Positions 18,965 through 28,071 are shown, counted from the stretch's first letter. The stretch: DNA of 64,000 bases from Paenibacillus silvisoli (GCF_030866765.1 NZ_CP133017.1:5112501-5176500), one strand, 5' to 3'. Numbers and translations: made by a program. The notes: a model not told the origin generated them from the sequence alone.

Positions 18965-20392
18965 TTACAATTGCTCGGAAACATGCACCGGCGCAATGAT
19001 CGGCATTCCCACGGGCAGCATCGCGAGCTGCTCCGCAGTCACAAGGCCCTGCGGTTTTAGCTGAAGCCCCCACGCTTCAGCAGCCTTGGCACTCGATACC
19101 CTGCGCCGGGCGCCGTACTCGACATAGTAGAGCAGCCCGTCTGCGCCCATTCCCGCAACGCCCTGCATCGTCGGCAGCCCGCTTCCGTCCGTCGCCCTGC
19201 CGTGCCACCCCGCTTCCGCAAGCTCGGGAGCGATCGGCTCCCCGACCGGCCAGCGGCGCAGGTCGACCTGGGACAGACGCGCAACCGGCACGTTCACCGG
19301 GCCGGCAATCGGACGGCGAACGCCGGATTCGATCCAATAGAGCGTACCGGAGACGCCGCGCGCCACGATATGCTGCGGGAAGAACGAGGTTTCGCCCGGT
19401 CCTGCGGCGCCCGGCGCGCCGAGCTGGTGAACATAATGGACGAGATCGTGCGGATTGCCCCATTTTTCGCTATAGACCTGCTGATTGTGATCGTTGATCT
19501 CCGCGAGCTTCTCGCCCAGCGCTTTCATGCTGACGCTGCCAAAATGGTGAATGAACGTATCCCGCGCAATGTACATCGCGTAGCCTTGCATCCGAACGCG
19601 AATGTTGTAATCGTCGTCTTCGAAGTTGCCGATCGCGTAGCCTTCGTCCATATAGCCGGTCCGGTTCCACAGCTCCCGGCGGAACAGCAGGCAGAAGCCT
19701 GTCAGCCGGTCGGTGCGCTGCCATTTGGCCGGATTCGGGCTATTATGCTGCCTGGCGAAAGGGGCGATGCCTTTGACCGTTTTGTAAGGAACGTCAATCC
19801 GCTGATCGCCGCTAATATAGTTTGTGACCGGACCAACCATGCCGATCGAAGAATCGCTGTTCAGACAAGCCAGCATATTGTCCAGCCATCGCTCCGTCAC
19901 GATCGTATCGTTGTTCAGCAGCAGCAAATACGTGCCTTTCGCCATCATCATGCCGACATTGATCGCGCCCGCGAAGCCCCGGTTCGTCTCGAGCACTTTA
20001 TAGCGAACCTTGCTTCCGAGCCCGCGCAAATATGGTTCCGTTCCATCCGTCGACGCATTGTCCACGACGATGATTTCATGGGCGCCGCTTGTGTGCAGAT
20101 CGATGCTGGCGATGCATTTTTTGAGAAAATCGACCTGATTGTAGCTCGGAATGATGATGCTCGTGCCCTCAAAATACGTCCCGAAGCCGTGATAACCGAC
20201 GCTTACGCCTTCCTGGTAACCGGCCTCCATCCCCTCGGGAAACCCGTGCTGCGGCTGCCGTGGCGTCGGCTTCGGCTTGCGGGCTGCGGCTGCGGGCTTG
20301 CGGGAGCCGGGCTTGCGGGAGCCGGGCTTGCGGGCTGCGGGCTTCGCAGCCGCCCTTCTCCGTCTGCGGTGAGCGTGCGCTTGCCTTTTCAT
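18965..20392 (-). CDS. GT2 glycosyltransferase with basic/GYxxG N-terminus and two C-terminal repeats
   Basis: 475 residues; ATG 20392 with AAGGAGG upstream. Residues 1-47 are Arg/Lys/Pro/Ala-rich with repeated GSRKP units; 48-70 carry EGMEAGYQEGVSVGYHGFG. The GT-A catalytic part follows (SIIIPSYN, VVDNASTDGT, LLLLNNDTIVTERWLDN, GNFEDDDYNIRVRMQGYAMY), typical of family 2. From about 345 come two copies of a module: YWIESGVRRPI...VDLRRWPVGEPI and YYVEYGARRRV...LAMLPVGMPI. The module may bind cell-surface glycan; this is inference. In the ten-gene operon, 12 bp after its upstream neighbour. Confidence 0.88.
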   Translation of the reverse strand: MKRQAHAHRRRRRAAAKPAARKPGSRKPGSRKPAAAARKPKPTPRQPQHGFPEGMEAGYQEGVSVGYHGFGTYFEGTSIIIPSYNQVDFLKKCIASIDLHTSGAHEIIVVDNASTDGTEPYLRGLGSKVRYKVLETNRGFAGAINVGMMMAKGTYLLLLNNDTIVTERWLDNMLACLNSDSSIGMVGPVTNYISGDQRIDVPYKTVKGIAPFARQHNSPNPAKWQRTDRLTGFCLLFRRELWNRTGYMDEGYAIGNFEDDDYNIRVRMQGYAMYIARDTFIHHFGSVSMKALGEKLAEINDHNQQVYSEKWGNPHDLVHYVHQLGAPGAAGPGETSFFPQHIVARGVSGTLYWIESGVRRPIAGPVNVPVARLSQVDLRRWPVGEPIAPELAEAGWHGRATDGSGLPTMQGVAGMGADGLLYYVEYGARRRVSSAKAAEAWGLQLKPQGLVTAEQLAMLPVGMPIIAPVHVSEQL

Positions 20393-20404
20393 CCATTTGC
20401 CTCC

Positions 20405-21619
20405 TTAGTGCGTAAGCGCAACTTGGCCTTTCACGATGGCATCCGCCATATGTCCGAAATCAAGCGCGGCTCTTCCGCGCTCATGCGCAATACGGGTACA
20501 AATCATGACGGCCGCGATTCCGGCCGAAACGAGCGCCAAGTCGAATTCGAACGCGCGGGACTCGTGGATCACGCGCTCCGCATCGCGGACGCCTCGCACC
20601 GGACTTATAAGGCCGGAAACGCTAAACCCGCGCTCCGTCAATACATGGGCGAGCGCCGGAGCGGCGTTGCCGATGACGAGGATCTGTTTGCCTGCCAGCA
20701 GTCTGCCGAGCAGCCCTGCCTGCTGCAGGCCGTAATTGATCGTGGAGCTCGTCAGCCGAAGCGCCGCGAGATTCAAATGATTGCCGCGGCATGCGGGATG
20801 CAGCAGCGGATGGTAATGCTTCCTCCGCGATTGCGGCACGCCGACGAAGTGCGCCTGCCGGATCGCTTCCGCAAGCTGGTCGCGCGCATGAAGATCCGGC
20901 GGGACGACACCGGCATACGGAAGAAACGTCCCCTCCCGCTGTACGGTAGCCGTGTCGTAAACGACATCCTGCGCCAGCGTTAGCAGCTCGCCGTCGCCGA
21001 GCCGGACGACCGCGCATGGCCGGCGCTCATGCATCGCCTGCTCCATTTCGGCAAACACCTCATGAACGCCCGCAAGCGGCAGACAATGCGGGAGGAGCTG
21101 CTGCGCGCCGATGGCGATCACATCCTGCAGCTGCACCTCCGGGAGCAGCAAATGCATCGGCAGCGCCTGCTCGAGAATCAGCTCGCCGCCTTCGTAGCGG
21201 CCCAGCTCGTAGCCGGCCGTAAACGCATTTTCATGATATTGTCCTTGCTCCATCGCGGTTCCTTTCGGCGCTTGATTCCGTCCGCCGCGGCGGCGGCTCC
21301 GTCCTTTGGCCGAGCTGGACTTCCGTCCCTTCCGCTTCTTATTAGCACCGCCGCTTCCGCTTCGCGATCGCGTGCTTTTGCCTGCGATGCGAGGCGCCGG
21401 CGATGATGTTGGCTGCGTCGCGGATGATCCCCCGCCGGCTGCCGCTTTCTTCGCCGCCTTGCGCGGACTCCCTCCAGGCGACGAAGCTGTTTGCGCCGTC
21501 TGCACCGTCGGCTGCGGCGCGGAAACGCTCCGTTTGCTTACCGGCGGCGAAGGCCGGTGACCGCCGGCAAGCAGCACGTTTTTCGGCAGCATGCCTGTTC
21601 TCGCGAACATCGGGCTCAC
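20405..21619 (-). CDS. GT-D fold glycosyltransferase (DUF1792 type) with long basic N-terminus
   Basis: 404 residues from GTG 21619, which overlaps the RmlA-like stop as GTGA; AGAGGGGG lies 5 nt upstream. The first about 125 residues are Ser/Pro/Arg/Lys-rich and disordered, followed by NAFTAGYELGRYEGG. The globular part holds AVVRLGDGELLTLAQ, the acidic DGE signature of the GT-D fold, and ILVIGNAAPALAHVL near the C-terminus. GT-D enzymes characterised in streptococcal adhesin glycosylation transfer hexoses onto glycoproteins; a similar role on a spore-surface protein is inferred. Confidence 0.78.
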   Translation of the reverse strand: MSPMFARTGMLPKNVLLAGGHRPSPPVSKRSVSAPQPTVQTAQTASSPGGSPRKAAKKAAAGGGSSATQPTSSPAPRIAGKSTRSRSGSGGANKKRKGRKSSSAKGRSRRRGGRNQAPKGTAMEQGQYHENAFTAGYELGRYEGGELILEQALPMHLLLPEVQLQDVIAIGAQQLLPHCLPLAGVHEVFAEMEQAMHERRPCAVVRLGDGELLTLAQDVVYDTATVQREGTFLPYAGVVPPDLHARDQLAEAIRQAHFVGVPQSRRKHYHPLLHPACRGNHLNLAALRLTSSTINYGLQQAGLLGRLLAGKQILVIGNAAPALAHVLTERGFSVSGLISPVRGVRDAERVIHESRAFEFDLALVSAGIAAVMICTRIAHERGRAALDFGHMADAIVKGQVALTH

Positions 21620-22347
21620 GGCGCGTCCCCCTCTTTGCCGCTCAGTTTCAGCGATGCCTCCAGCAGCGATTGAAAGGTGCCGGCATCCGTCCACCATCCG
21701 TTGATATGCCTGTGCGCCAGCTTGCCTAAACGGGCATACACGTTGTTCACGTCCGTAATTTCCAGCTCTCCCCGCTGCGAAGGCGTCTGCGCCCCGATGA
21801 AACGGAACACGGCGCTGTCGAACATGTAGATGCCCGTTACGCAGCTGTCCGACTTGGGATGAGCCGGCTTTTCGTCAATGTGAACAATACGTCCGGATTC
21901 ATCGAAGACCGGTATGCCATAGCGCTCCGGATCCGGCACCTGCTTGAGCAGCACCATGGCGCCGTCCTCCTGCCGCATGAACGCCTCGATGTGGGGAGCG
22001 AGCGGCTCCTCAAACAAATTGTCGCCCAGCAGCACAATAAACTTGGCATCCTCGCCGACGAAGGACTGCGCGAGCTCCAGCGCCTGCGCAATGCCGCCGG
22101 CTTCCTCCTGAATGCGATAAGTAAGCGATACCCCGTGCTCTGCGCCGCTTCCGAGATAGGAAGTAAACATGCCTGCGGACACGCGGCTTGTAATGAGCAT
22201 GATGTCCGTAATTCCTGCTTCCCTCAGACTGTCGATGCCGTAGCAAATCATCGGGAGCTTCCCGACCGGCAGCAGATGTTTGTTCATGAGCCTCGTCAAC
22301 GGCAACAGTCTTGTTCCCGTGCCGCCGGCCAAGATGACAGCTTTCAC
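21616..22347 (-). CDS. Sugar-1-phosphate nucleotidyltransferase (RmlA/SpsI-like)
   Basis: 243 residues from GTG 22347 with AAGGAGGGC 6 nt upstream. Nucleotide-binding motif LAGGTGTRLLPLT at residues 5-17, KLPMICYGIDSL, Mg-binding LLGDNLF, and WWTDAGTFQSLLEAS at the end match glucose-1-phosphate thymidylyltransferases. Shorter than RmlA (about 290), like the SpsI/YtdA spore-coat group. Makes an activated sugar, probably dTDP- or UDP-glucose-like, for the neighbouring transferases. RmlBCD homologues are not in this window. Confidence 0.85.
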   Translation of the reverse strand: MKAVILAGGTGTRLLPLTRLMNKHLLPVGKLPMICYGIDSLREAGITDIMLITSRVSAGMFTSYLGSGAEHGVSLTYRIQEEAGGIAQALELAQSFVGEDAKFIVLLGDNLFEEPLAPHIEAFMRQEDGAMVLLKQVPDPERYGIPVFDESGRIVHIDEKPAHPKSDSCVTGIYMFDSAVFRFIGAQTPSQRGELEITDVNNVYARLGKLAHRHINGWWTDAGTFQSLLEASLKLSGKEGDAP

Positions 22348-22375
22348 TTGGTTGCCCTCCTTCGCAAGCACGTGC

Positions 22376-23137
22376 TTAATGCATGAAATTCGCGGGATCT
22401 ACCTTCCATTTCGATATAAAATGCTGCCGGTTCCGCTCCACCAGCCGCTGAACCTCGACCGGATTGCTCCGCTTGAAGCTGGCGCTTCCCCGGTGATGGA
22501 CGAAGACGTCCCGGCACATGAGCAGGTTGAAGCCATGCATCCGAGCCCGCAGACAATAGTCGTCGTCCTCGTAATGACCGGGCGAGAACCGTTCGTCCAA
22601 TTCGCCGATCCGTTCATAGAGCGAGCGCTTGAACAGCATGCAGAAGCCGACCAGCCGCATCATCGACTCGCTCCGTTTCGCTTCCTTGACTAGCACCTCC
22701 GCGGCCCGGCCGTGAAACTCCTCCATCGTGGCGAAAGCGTACTCCACCTGCTGTCTGCCGCTGACATAGTTCGAAACCGGTCCGACCATGCCGATATCTT
22801 CGCGGAAGGTCAGCGTGCGCTGCATAGCCGACAGCCAGCCGGCCGAGACGGTGACATCGTTGTTGAGCAGCAGCAAAAACTCGCCTACCGCCGCTCTCAG
22901 CCCGCGGTTGCAGGCAAAAGGGAAGCCTTTGTTTTGCGCCAGCGACAAGCAGGTGATTCCCTCCCGGACGCACCATCTGCAGGTGCCGTCCGTCGAACCG
23001 TTGTCGACGACGATGAGCTCGTAAGGCGTCTCCTGCGGATCCGTATAGCGGCGGATGGCGGCAACGGCATCCTCAAGCAGCGGGAGTCCGTTGTAGCTCG
23101 GTATAATAATGCTCGTCATGCCCTTAATCCCTCTCAT
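22376..23137 (-). CDS. GT2 family glycosyltransferase
   Basis: 253 residues; ATG 23137 overlaps the upstream stop by 4 bases and has GGGAGGAAAGG upstream. A bare GT-A domain without the basic extension: TSIIIPSYNGLPLLEDA, VVDNGSTDGT, FLLLLNNDVTVSAGWL, and GHYEDDDYCLRARMHGFNL. Strongly resembles the catalytic part of the GT2 protein at 18965-20392. Soluble or peripheral; acceptor unknown. Part of the ten-gene operon. Confidence 0.9.
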   Translation of the reverse strand: MRGIKGMTSIIIPSYNGLPLLEDAVAAIRRYTDPQETPYELIVVDNGSTDGTCRWCVREGITCLSLAQNKGFPFACNRGLRAAVGEFLLLLNNDVTVSAGWLSAMQRTLTFREDIGMVGPVSNYVSGRQQVEYAFATMEEFHGRAAEVLVKEAKRSESMMRLVGFCMLFKRSLYERIGELDERFSPGHYEDDDYCLRARMHGFNLLMCRDVFVHHRGSASFKRSNPVEVQRLVERNRQHFISKWKVDPANFMH

Positions 23138-24246
23138 GGTGCCTTTCCTCCCACGATTACGCGCCTCCGCAGCTGATCCGGAAATGTCAGTCTTGTGCCT
23201 TTGGCCTGCATGGCCGCCCGCAGCGCTTCGAGATGGTCGCCGACCGACAGCTCGACCGAAGCGTGGCCGGTCGCGACATCCGCATCCGGCTTCGCCTTCT
23301 GCAGGGCGATGCTGCGAAACAGCAGCTTATTCTGAACCGCTGCCAGATGAGCCAGCGAAGGCACCGCCAGCTGCGGAATGCCGACCTTCTCCATGCCGGC
23401 CCTCGACCAGGCGTGAGGCAGCAGCTCCACGGAATTGGCGTTCAGCTCCTGCTTGCCGAGCGACCAGTTCATGAAGGCTCTGACGCGCGCCCTGTCGTCC
23501 CATTGCTTAAACGGACCGAGCTGCGGCGTCTGATCCGCCAGGACGACATCGGCTCCCGTCTCCGCGATCGACAGCATGAGCGCGAGCTGCTCCGCGGCCG
23601 TCTCCTTCCGGCCGTCGACGAACAAGACGATATCGGCCCTCGTCATGCGCGCTCCGATCGCCCGGCCGACATCGGCCCCAATGCGTTCGCCGATCCCCAT
23701 GATCGTAATGTCCGGCACGGCCCGCAGCTCGGCGAAATCGGCCTCCGTCCCTTCCTCCAGCACGACGATAATCTCCTGCAGCGGCAGCCTTAGCAGCTGC
23801 CGGATGGCCGCCCGGTTCATGCCCGGCACCGCAATGACGACGGCCGCGGACGTCCTGCCCATGGCGACCGGCTGCCACAGCCCCCGCGGCAAATCCAGCG
23901 CGGCCGCGAAGCCGTCGGCATACGCCCGGCCTTCCGCCAGCAGCTTGATGCGCATCGCATCGGTATGGTAACGGCCGCCGGTATACTGCGTCCATCGCGC
24001 ATTCATGTGCAGCTTCGCGTCCGCCGCGCCGGCTAGCGCGCTGCTCCATCCGCTCCCGCGCAGCGCGGCGCCCTCCCCGTATCCGGCGTGGAAGGCGGTT
24101 TTCAGCTTGCCGGTGTACCGGGTGGCGGGCATCTGTGCCCGGCGGGGGCTTGCAGCCGCGCGTTTCGGGCGCACCCGGCCCCCCGATGCGCGGCCGCTGC
24201 TTTTGCCGTGCGCGCGGCTTGAGCGTGCTGACTTCCTGGATTGCAT
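23134..24246 (-). CDS. Divergent GT2-like protein, catalytic motif degenerate
   Basis: 370 residues; ATG 24246 with GAGGTGA 9 nt upstream. Residues 1-48 are basic and disordered, then KTAFHAGYGEGAALRGSG. The rest aligns with the next gene upstream (LPHAWSR.G...VGIPQLAVPSLAH against [33 protein letters not shown] against IVGDHLEAI), so it is a GT2 paralogue. Where active enzymes read DGD it has LFVDGRKE, losing the second metal-binding Asp. It may be a non-catalytic partner or use an altered motif. Sits 9 bp after its paralogue. Confidence 0.72.
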   Translation of the reverse strand: MQSRKSARSSRAHGKSSGRASGGRVRPKRAAASPRRAQMPATRYTGKLKTAFHAGYGEGAALRGSGWSSALAGAADAKLHMNARWTQYTGGRYHTDAMRIKLLAEGRAYADGFAAALDLPRGLWQPVAMGRTSAAVVIAVPGMNRAAIRQLLRLPLQEIIVVLEEGTEADFAELRAVPDITIMGIGERIGADVGRAIGARMTRADIVLFVDGRKETAAEQLALMLSIAETGADVVLADQTPQLGPFKQWDDRARVRAFMNWSLGKQELNANSVELLPHAWSRAGMEKVGIPQLAVPSLAHLAAVQNKLLFRSIALQKAKPDADVATGHASVELSVGDHLEALRAAMQAKGTRLTFPDQLRRRVIVGGKAP

Positions 24247-24255
24247 ACGTTTATG

Positions 24256-25332
24256 TCACCTCGCCAAATAACGTTTTCGCTCCATATCCGCAAAGCCTCC
24301 GCGATCGCCCGTCTGCCGCGTCAGCCAATCGATCGCTTCCAAATGATCGCCTACGATCAGATATTCAAGCGGATTCGTCCGCTCTCTCTCCTTCCGCGGC
24401 ATGTTCAGCTTGCCGACATTCACCCGCTTCACCGGGCGGATCGTCAGCCCCAGCACGACCGCTCTCACATGCGCCAGCGGCGGTACGGCCAGCGCATCGG
24501 CGCCGATCCGCTGCAAGGCGACCCGGCTGATCGCATGCGGGATGGCGGTCAACGACGTTCCTTTCAAGTCCGGCCGTCTCAATATCGCGTTCAGCGCGTG
24601 CTTCGCCAGCACGACGCTATGAACGGTTGCTTTGTTCGTCGGGCCGGAGTAGTCATTCAACGCCACATCGACGCCGCCGTGCAGCACGCTTTGGACATAC
24701 GGCTTCAGCTCCGAAGCCGGGATGACCATGTCCCCGTCGATAAAGAGCAGTACCTGACCTCTGGACGCAGCAGCGCCTACGCCTCGTCCGACGTCATGGC
24801 CAAGCGGTTCCGCATACGTGATGACGCGCGCGCCGTGCTTTCTCGCGATCGCCGCCGAGCCGTCCGTCGTACCGTTGGACACGACGATGACCTCTACGCT
24901 GGGATGCACTTTCTTGGCCTGCTTGATCACTTTCGCGATCGTTCTGCGTTCATTCATAACCGGGATGATTACGGATACGACTGGTTCATCGACCGCCGGC
25001 TGCACCGGGACCGCGGCAGGCGGCTGCGCTGTCGGCAGTGCCTGCCTCGCCGCTGCCGCTGACGACTTTTTCGACCGGCCGGCTTGTGCCCGATTGGAAA
25101 CTCGCTGCTGCCGCACGGGCTGCTTCGGCTTTGCCATGATGCGCGCCTTCTGCTTGTGCCCTTGCATGTGTACCTGCTCCTTCCGATTCCGTTCGCTTTC
25201 CCGCGGCTTCTCGCTGAACGCAGCCCGGGGCGGATTCCCGACCCTTGCAGGCGGAGAACCGGCGTAAATTCTAGCATTTAGAAATAGCTGACTGCGATTT
25301 TGCCGATCGGCTCCTCCGCTGCGCGGCTTCAT
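24256..25332 (-). CDS. GT2 glycosyltransferase with long N-terminal extension
   Basis: 358 residues from ATG 25332, preceded by TAGGAGGTGAG 8 nt upstream, the strongest ribosome site in the window and just inside the transcript from the sigma-K-like promoter at 25367. An internal in-frame ATG at 25167 also has AAGGAGC, giving a 303-residue form. Lys/Arg/Ala-rich and disordered until about residue 120, then [41 protein letters not shown] (intact DxD). Similar to the degenerate paralogue that follows. First gene of the operon. Confidence 0.85.
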   Translation of the reverse strand: MKPRSGGADRQNRSQLFLNARIYAGSPPARVGNPPRAAFSEKPRESERNRKEQVHMQGHKQKARIMAKPKQPVRQQRVSNRAQAGRSKKSSAAAARQALPTAQPPAAVPVQPAVDEPVVSVIIPVMNERRTIAKVIKQAKKVHPSVEVIVVSNGTTDGSAAIARKHGARVITYAEPLGHDVGRGVGAAASRGQVLLFIDGDMVIPASELKPYVQSVLHGGVDVALNDYSGPTNKATVHSVVLAKHALNAILRRPDLKGTSLTAIPHAISRVALQRIGADALAVPPLAHVRAVVLGLTIRPVKRVNVGKLNMPRKERERTNPLEYLIVGDHLEAIDWLTRQTGDRGGFADMERKRYLAR

Positions 25333-25366
25333 GAACGCGCTCACCTCCTAACCGTCTTTTACCAGT

Positions 25367-25394
25367 TAGTGTATGGACAATAGAGTGCAAGAGT
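25367..25394 (-). promoter_or_regulatory. Sigma-K-like promoter of the ten-gene glycosyltransferase operon
   Basis: On the minus strand, AC (25394-25393), 17 bp, then CATACACTA (25375-25367), which fits the mother-cell sigma-K pattern AC, 16-17 bp, CATAnnnTA. Predicted start near 25360 leaves a leader of about 28 nt with TAGGAGGTGAG before the ATG at 25332. Confidence 0.5.
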
Positions 25395-25450
25395 AACGGC
25401 TGATGTACGTTAAGGCGGGTGCCGCGCTGATTTTGCGCGATTTTTCGGGA

Positions 25451-25476
25451 ACTGTATGTACCTAGCTTCATATGCT
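25451..25476 (+). promoter_or_regulatory. Possible sigma-K-like promoter of the IseA-like gene
   Basis: AC at 25451-25452, 16 bp, CATATGCT at 25469-25476, placed 25 nt before the ATG at 25502. An overlapping vegetative reading (TTGCGC, 16 bp, TATGTA) is equally weak. Confidence 0.25.
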
Positions 25477-25501
25477 GATCAAGTAGAGGAGGTGATGCGA
25501 T

Positions 25502-25978
25502 ATGGTAGAAAGCTCTCAGCTTCGTCAGACGCTTCGCGCATTTCTGAACAAGGCCGAGGCGGCGTGGTTCGAGGTGTATGACACCAGCATTGATAGAAAA
25601 GAGATTCGAGTCGGGGGCGGCCAATACGTCCAGCTCCCTCTGCGCTACAGTACGCGGGCCAAAATCTATGCCTATTTTCGCCAGTATTGGGGCATTGCGT
25701 TCAGCCGGCGGCTGCTGTGCAACTTGAAATCGGTTGTTTATCAGGGGAGGGTATACGTCGTATTGGGCGATCCGGGCCCTATTCCGTCCTACGTGGAATC
25801 GGTGCGCATTCTGAGCGTGACCAGCACAAGAATCCGGGTCCGCGCCATGCTCTCCGGCGATCCGGACGGCAATGTGCCGATTTACTACACGCTGGCCCGC
25901 ACATCCAGCGGGTACAAAATCATCAGCCGCTCCGGCAAAAAAGGCGATTATCGGTTTGAGCCGTGCACGCTGCTGTAA
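25502..25978 (+). CDS. Hypothetical protein, possibly IseA-like
   Basis: 158 residues; ATG 25502 with GAGGAGGTGAT upstream. No signal peptide or membrane segment. The pattern KIYAYFRQYWGIAFSRRLL, YQGRVYVVLGDPGP and a closing YYTLARTSSGYKIISRSG recalls the IseA (DL-endopeptidase inhibitor) fold, but the match is from memory and IseA is normally secreted. A cytoplasmic or mother-cell role would be unusual. Divergent from the glycosyltransferase operon and convergent with the PLP lyase. Confidence 0.6.
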   Translation: MVESSQLRQTLRAFLNKAEAAWFEVYDTSIDRKEIRVGGGQYVQLPLRYSTRAKIYAYFRQYWGIAFSRRLLCNLKSVVYQGRVYVVLGDPGPIPSYVESVRILSVTSTRIRVRAMLSGDPDGNVPIYYTLARTSSGYKIISRSGKKGDYRFEPCTLL

Positions 25979-25986
25979 TTAGGACA

Positions 25987-26047
25987 TGAAAAAGAGGCTG
26001 CCCGTTGCCGCCATGCACATGCAGGCAGCTTCGCTACAGCCTCTTCC
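25987..26047 (-). terminator. Terminator between the IseA-like and PLP-lyase genes
   Basis: Outer stem AAGAGGCTG/CAGCCTCTT (25989-25998 with about 26038-26046); on the minus strand a TTTTTC run follows. May serve both convergent genes. Confidence 0.65.
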
Positions 26048-26068
26048 CTATTTCCTTTCGCCGAACGT

Positions 26069-27247
26069 CTACAACGACGCCCAAGCCTGATCGATATCGG
26101 CCATCAGATCCTTCGGATCCTCCATCCCGATGTACATCCGCACGACGGTGCCCGTTTGCCCGTCAGGGCCGGCCGCGCCGTACGGATTCGCCGTCACGAG
26201 GCTTTCGAAGCCGCCCCAGCTGACCGCGATTTTGAAATATTTCAGCTTCGCCGCCCATGCCCGCATCTTGGCGAGCGGCTCATCCGACACGAACGAGAAC
26301 AGGCTGCCATAGCCCTTCATCTGGGTTTTGCCCAGCTCGAACTGCGGATGGGACGTCATGCCCGGGTGGTTGACGCGGCGAACATACGGCTTGCGGCTCA
26401 TGAAGTCGGCGAGCAGCAGCCCGCTCTCTTCATGCCGCTGCATGCGGAGCGGCAGCGTACGCAGACCTTTCGCGACAAGCGCCGCCGTCTGCGGCGTCAT
26501 CAAGCCGCCGAGCAGCATGTACTCGTTGTAGCCGATCTGATCGACCAGCTCGCTGGAGCCGAGAATGACGCCGCCGGTGCAATCGCTATGGCCGCTAATG
26601 TATTTCGTAATCGAGTGAACGACCAGATCGACGCCGAGCGCGAGCGGATGCTGAAAACAAGGCGATGCCCACGTATTGTCGATGATCGTACGCGCGCCGA
26701 CCTCTTTGGCGTAGGCTGCGCATTCGCGAAGATTTTGCAGCTCGAACAGCCCCGATGTCGGACTTTCCAAGTAGAACAACGACGTGTTCTCGCGAATTTC
26801 CGCTTTGAAATTGTCGATCGATCGGCCGTCCACGAACGTCGTTTCCACGCCGAATTTTTTCAAGTAGACGGATAGAAACTCCTTGGTCGGGCCATACGCT
26901 TGATGCACGCAAATGACGTGATCGCCCTGCTTCACCGAAGACAGGATCGCGGACGAAATCGCCGCCATGCCGGATGCGAAGCATCTCGCTTTTTCCGCGC
27001 CTTCGAGCTCTGCGAGCTTTTGCTCTAGATAGGTAACCGTCGGATTGTTTCCGCGGGAGTATACGTGATGGTCCAGCAGCGCCGTGAACGCGTGGTCGAA
27101 CTCTTCGTAAGACCGGAACGCGAACAGGCTGTTCTGATAAATCGGCACATGGATCGCGCCGTGATGCCTCGAATCCAGCTCATCGTAGGCCACTTGCGTA
27201 AACTGCTTCTCTCTCGCTGTTGCGGCAGCGGTATATGTTTCGTTCAT
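26069..27247 (-). CDS. Cys/Met metabolism PLP-dependent enzyme (trans-sulfuration family)
   Basis: 392 residues from ATG 27247, which overlaps the permease stop by 4 bases; AAGGAGCGG is upstream. A longer frame to 27358 lies inside the permease gene and is rejected. Signatures: VYSRGNNPTVTYLEQKLAEL, CFASGMAAISSAI, and VVHSITKYISGHSD with the PLP lysine. Cystathionine gamma-synthase/beta-lyase or methionine gamma-lyase activities are all possible. Unusual in being the last gene of a sugar-type ABC operon, so the imported compound might carry a sulfur or C-S bond; this is speculation. Confidence 0.85.
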   Translation of the reverse strand: MNETYTAAATAREKQFTQVAYDELDSRHHGAIHVPIYQNSLFAFRSYEEFDHAFTALLDHHVYSRGNNPTVTYLEQKLAELEGAEKARCFASGMAAISSAILSSVKQGDHVICVHQAYGPTKEFLSVYLKKFGVETTFVDGRSIDNFKAEIRENTSLFYLESPTSGLFELQNLRECAAYAKEVGARTIIDNTWASPCFQHPLALGVDLVVHSITKYISGHSDCTGGVILGSSELVDQIGYNEYMLLGGLMTPQTAALVAKGLRTLPLRMQRHEESGLLLADFMSRKPYVRRVNHPGMTSHPQFELGKTQMKGYGSLFSFVSDEPLAKMRAWAAKLKYFKIAVSWGGFESLVTANPYGAAGPDGQTGTVVRMYIGMEDPKDLMADIDQAWASL

Positions 27248-28071
27248 CCTTTTTCCGCTCCTTGTGTCAACCCTTCCACGATGAAACGCTGTGCGAAAGC
27301 GAAAATCAGGATTGTCGGTATAATCGAAAGCACGGCACCCGCCGACATGGCGCCCCAATCGACGTCGAATTTCATAATGAAGGAGTTCATGGCGACCGGC
27401 AGCGTCTTGAGCGCATCGTTATCGATGAACATGACGGCCAGGAACAGCTCGTTCCAGTTTTGGACGAAGGCGAAAATAAACGTCGATGCAATGCCCGGCA
27501 GCATCACCGGAATGATGATCCGCACGAGCGCCGACCAGCGCGAGCAGCCGTCGATCATGGCCGCTTCCTCGAGACTGCCGGGGATGCGTTGGAAGAAGCC
27601 GCGGAGCATGATGGTCGAGAACGGAATCAGGCCGACCGTGTACATCAGAATGAGCGACATTCTGCTGTTCAGCAGGTGCATATTGCTCATCATGAGATAC
27701 AGCGGCGCCAGCGCGATGAAGCCCGGCAGCATTTGCGTCGCGAAGAAGGCGAGCATAATTTGGCGGTGGCCTCTAAACGAGAAGCGTGCCAATACATAAG
27801 CGCTCAGAATCGCGATCACGAGCACGACGAGCGCCGCCGTAATCGCAATCAGGAAGCTGTTGCCGATGTAAATGTGGAACTTCGAAATTTTAAAAATATT
27901 GACGAAATTGTCCATCGTAATCGTATCCGGCCAATATTTCAGCGGGAACGAGAAAATGTCCTTCTGCGGCTTAAGCGACGTGATGACGATCCAATAAAGC
28001 GGGAAGATCATGATGATCAAATAGAGCGATAAGTATGCGAACTTGAACAGGCTCAGAAGGCGCAGCTTCAT
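27244..28071 (-). CDS. Carbohydrate ABC transporter permease (MalG type)
   Basis: 275 residues, six predicted membrane helices, EAA loop EEAAMIDGCSRWSALVRIIIP near residues 165-190, N-terminal FPLYWIVITSLKPQKDIFSF typical of MalG-class subunits. Its start codon shares one base with the stop of the upstream permease. Works with the partner permease and the lipoprotein at 29021-30358. Confidence 0.92.
   Translation of the reverse strand: MKLRLLSLFKFAYLSLYLIIMIFPLYWIVITSLKPQKDIFSFPLKYWPDTITMDNFVNIFKISKFHIYIGNSFLIAITAALVVLVIAILSAYVLARFSFRGHRQIMLAFFATQMLPGFIALAPLYLMMSNMHLLNSRMSLILMYTVGLIPFSTIMLRGFFQRIPGSLEEAAMIDGCSRWSALVRIIIPVMLPGIASTFIFAFVQNWNELFLAVMFIDNDALKTLPVAMNSFIMKFDVDWGAMSAGAVLSIIPTILIFAFAQRFIVEGLTQGAEKG

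Noticed and set aside
19202..20983. 593-aa plus-strand open frame
   Set aside because: Lies antisense to the GT2 and GT-D genes, which have clear motifs and ribosome sites.
25271..25624. 117-aa minus-strand open frame
   Set aside because: Overlaps the divergent promoter region and the start of the IseA-like gene; no ribosome site.
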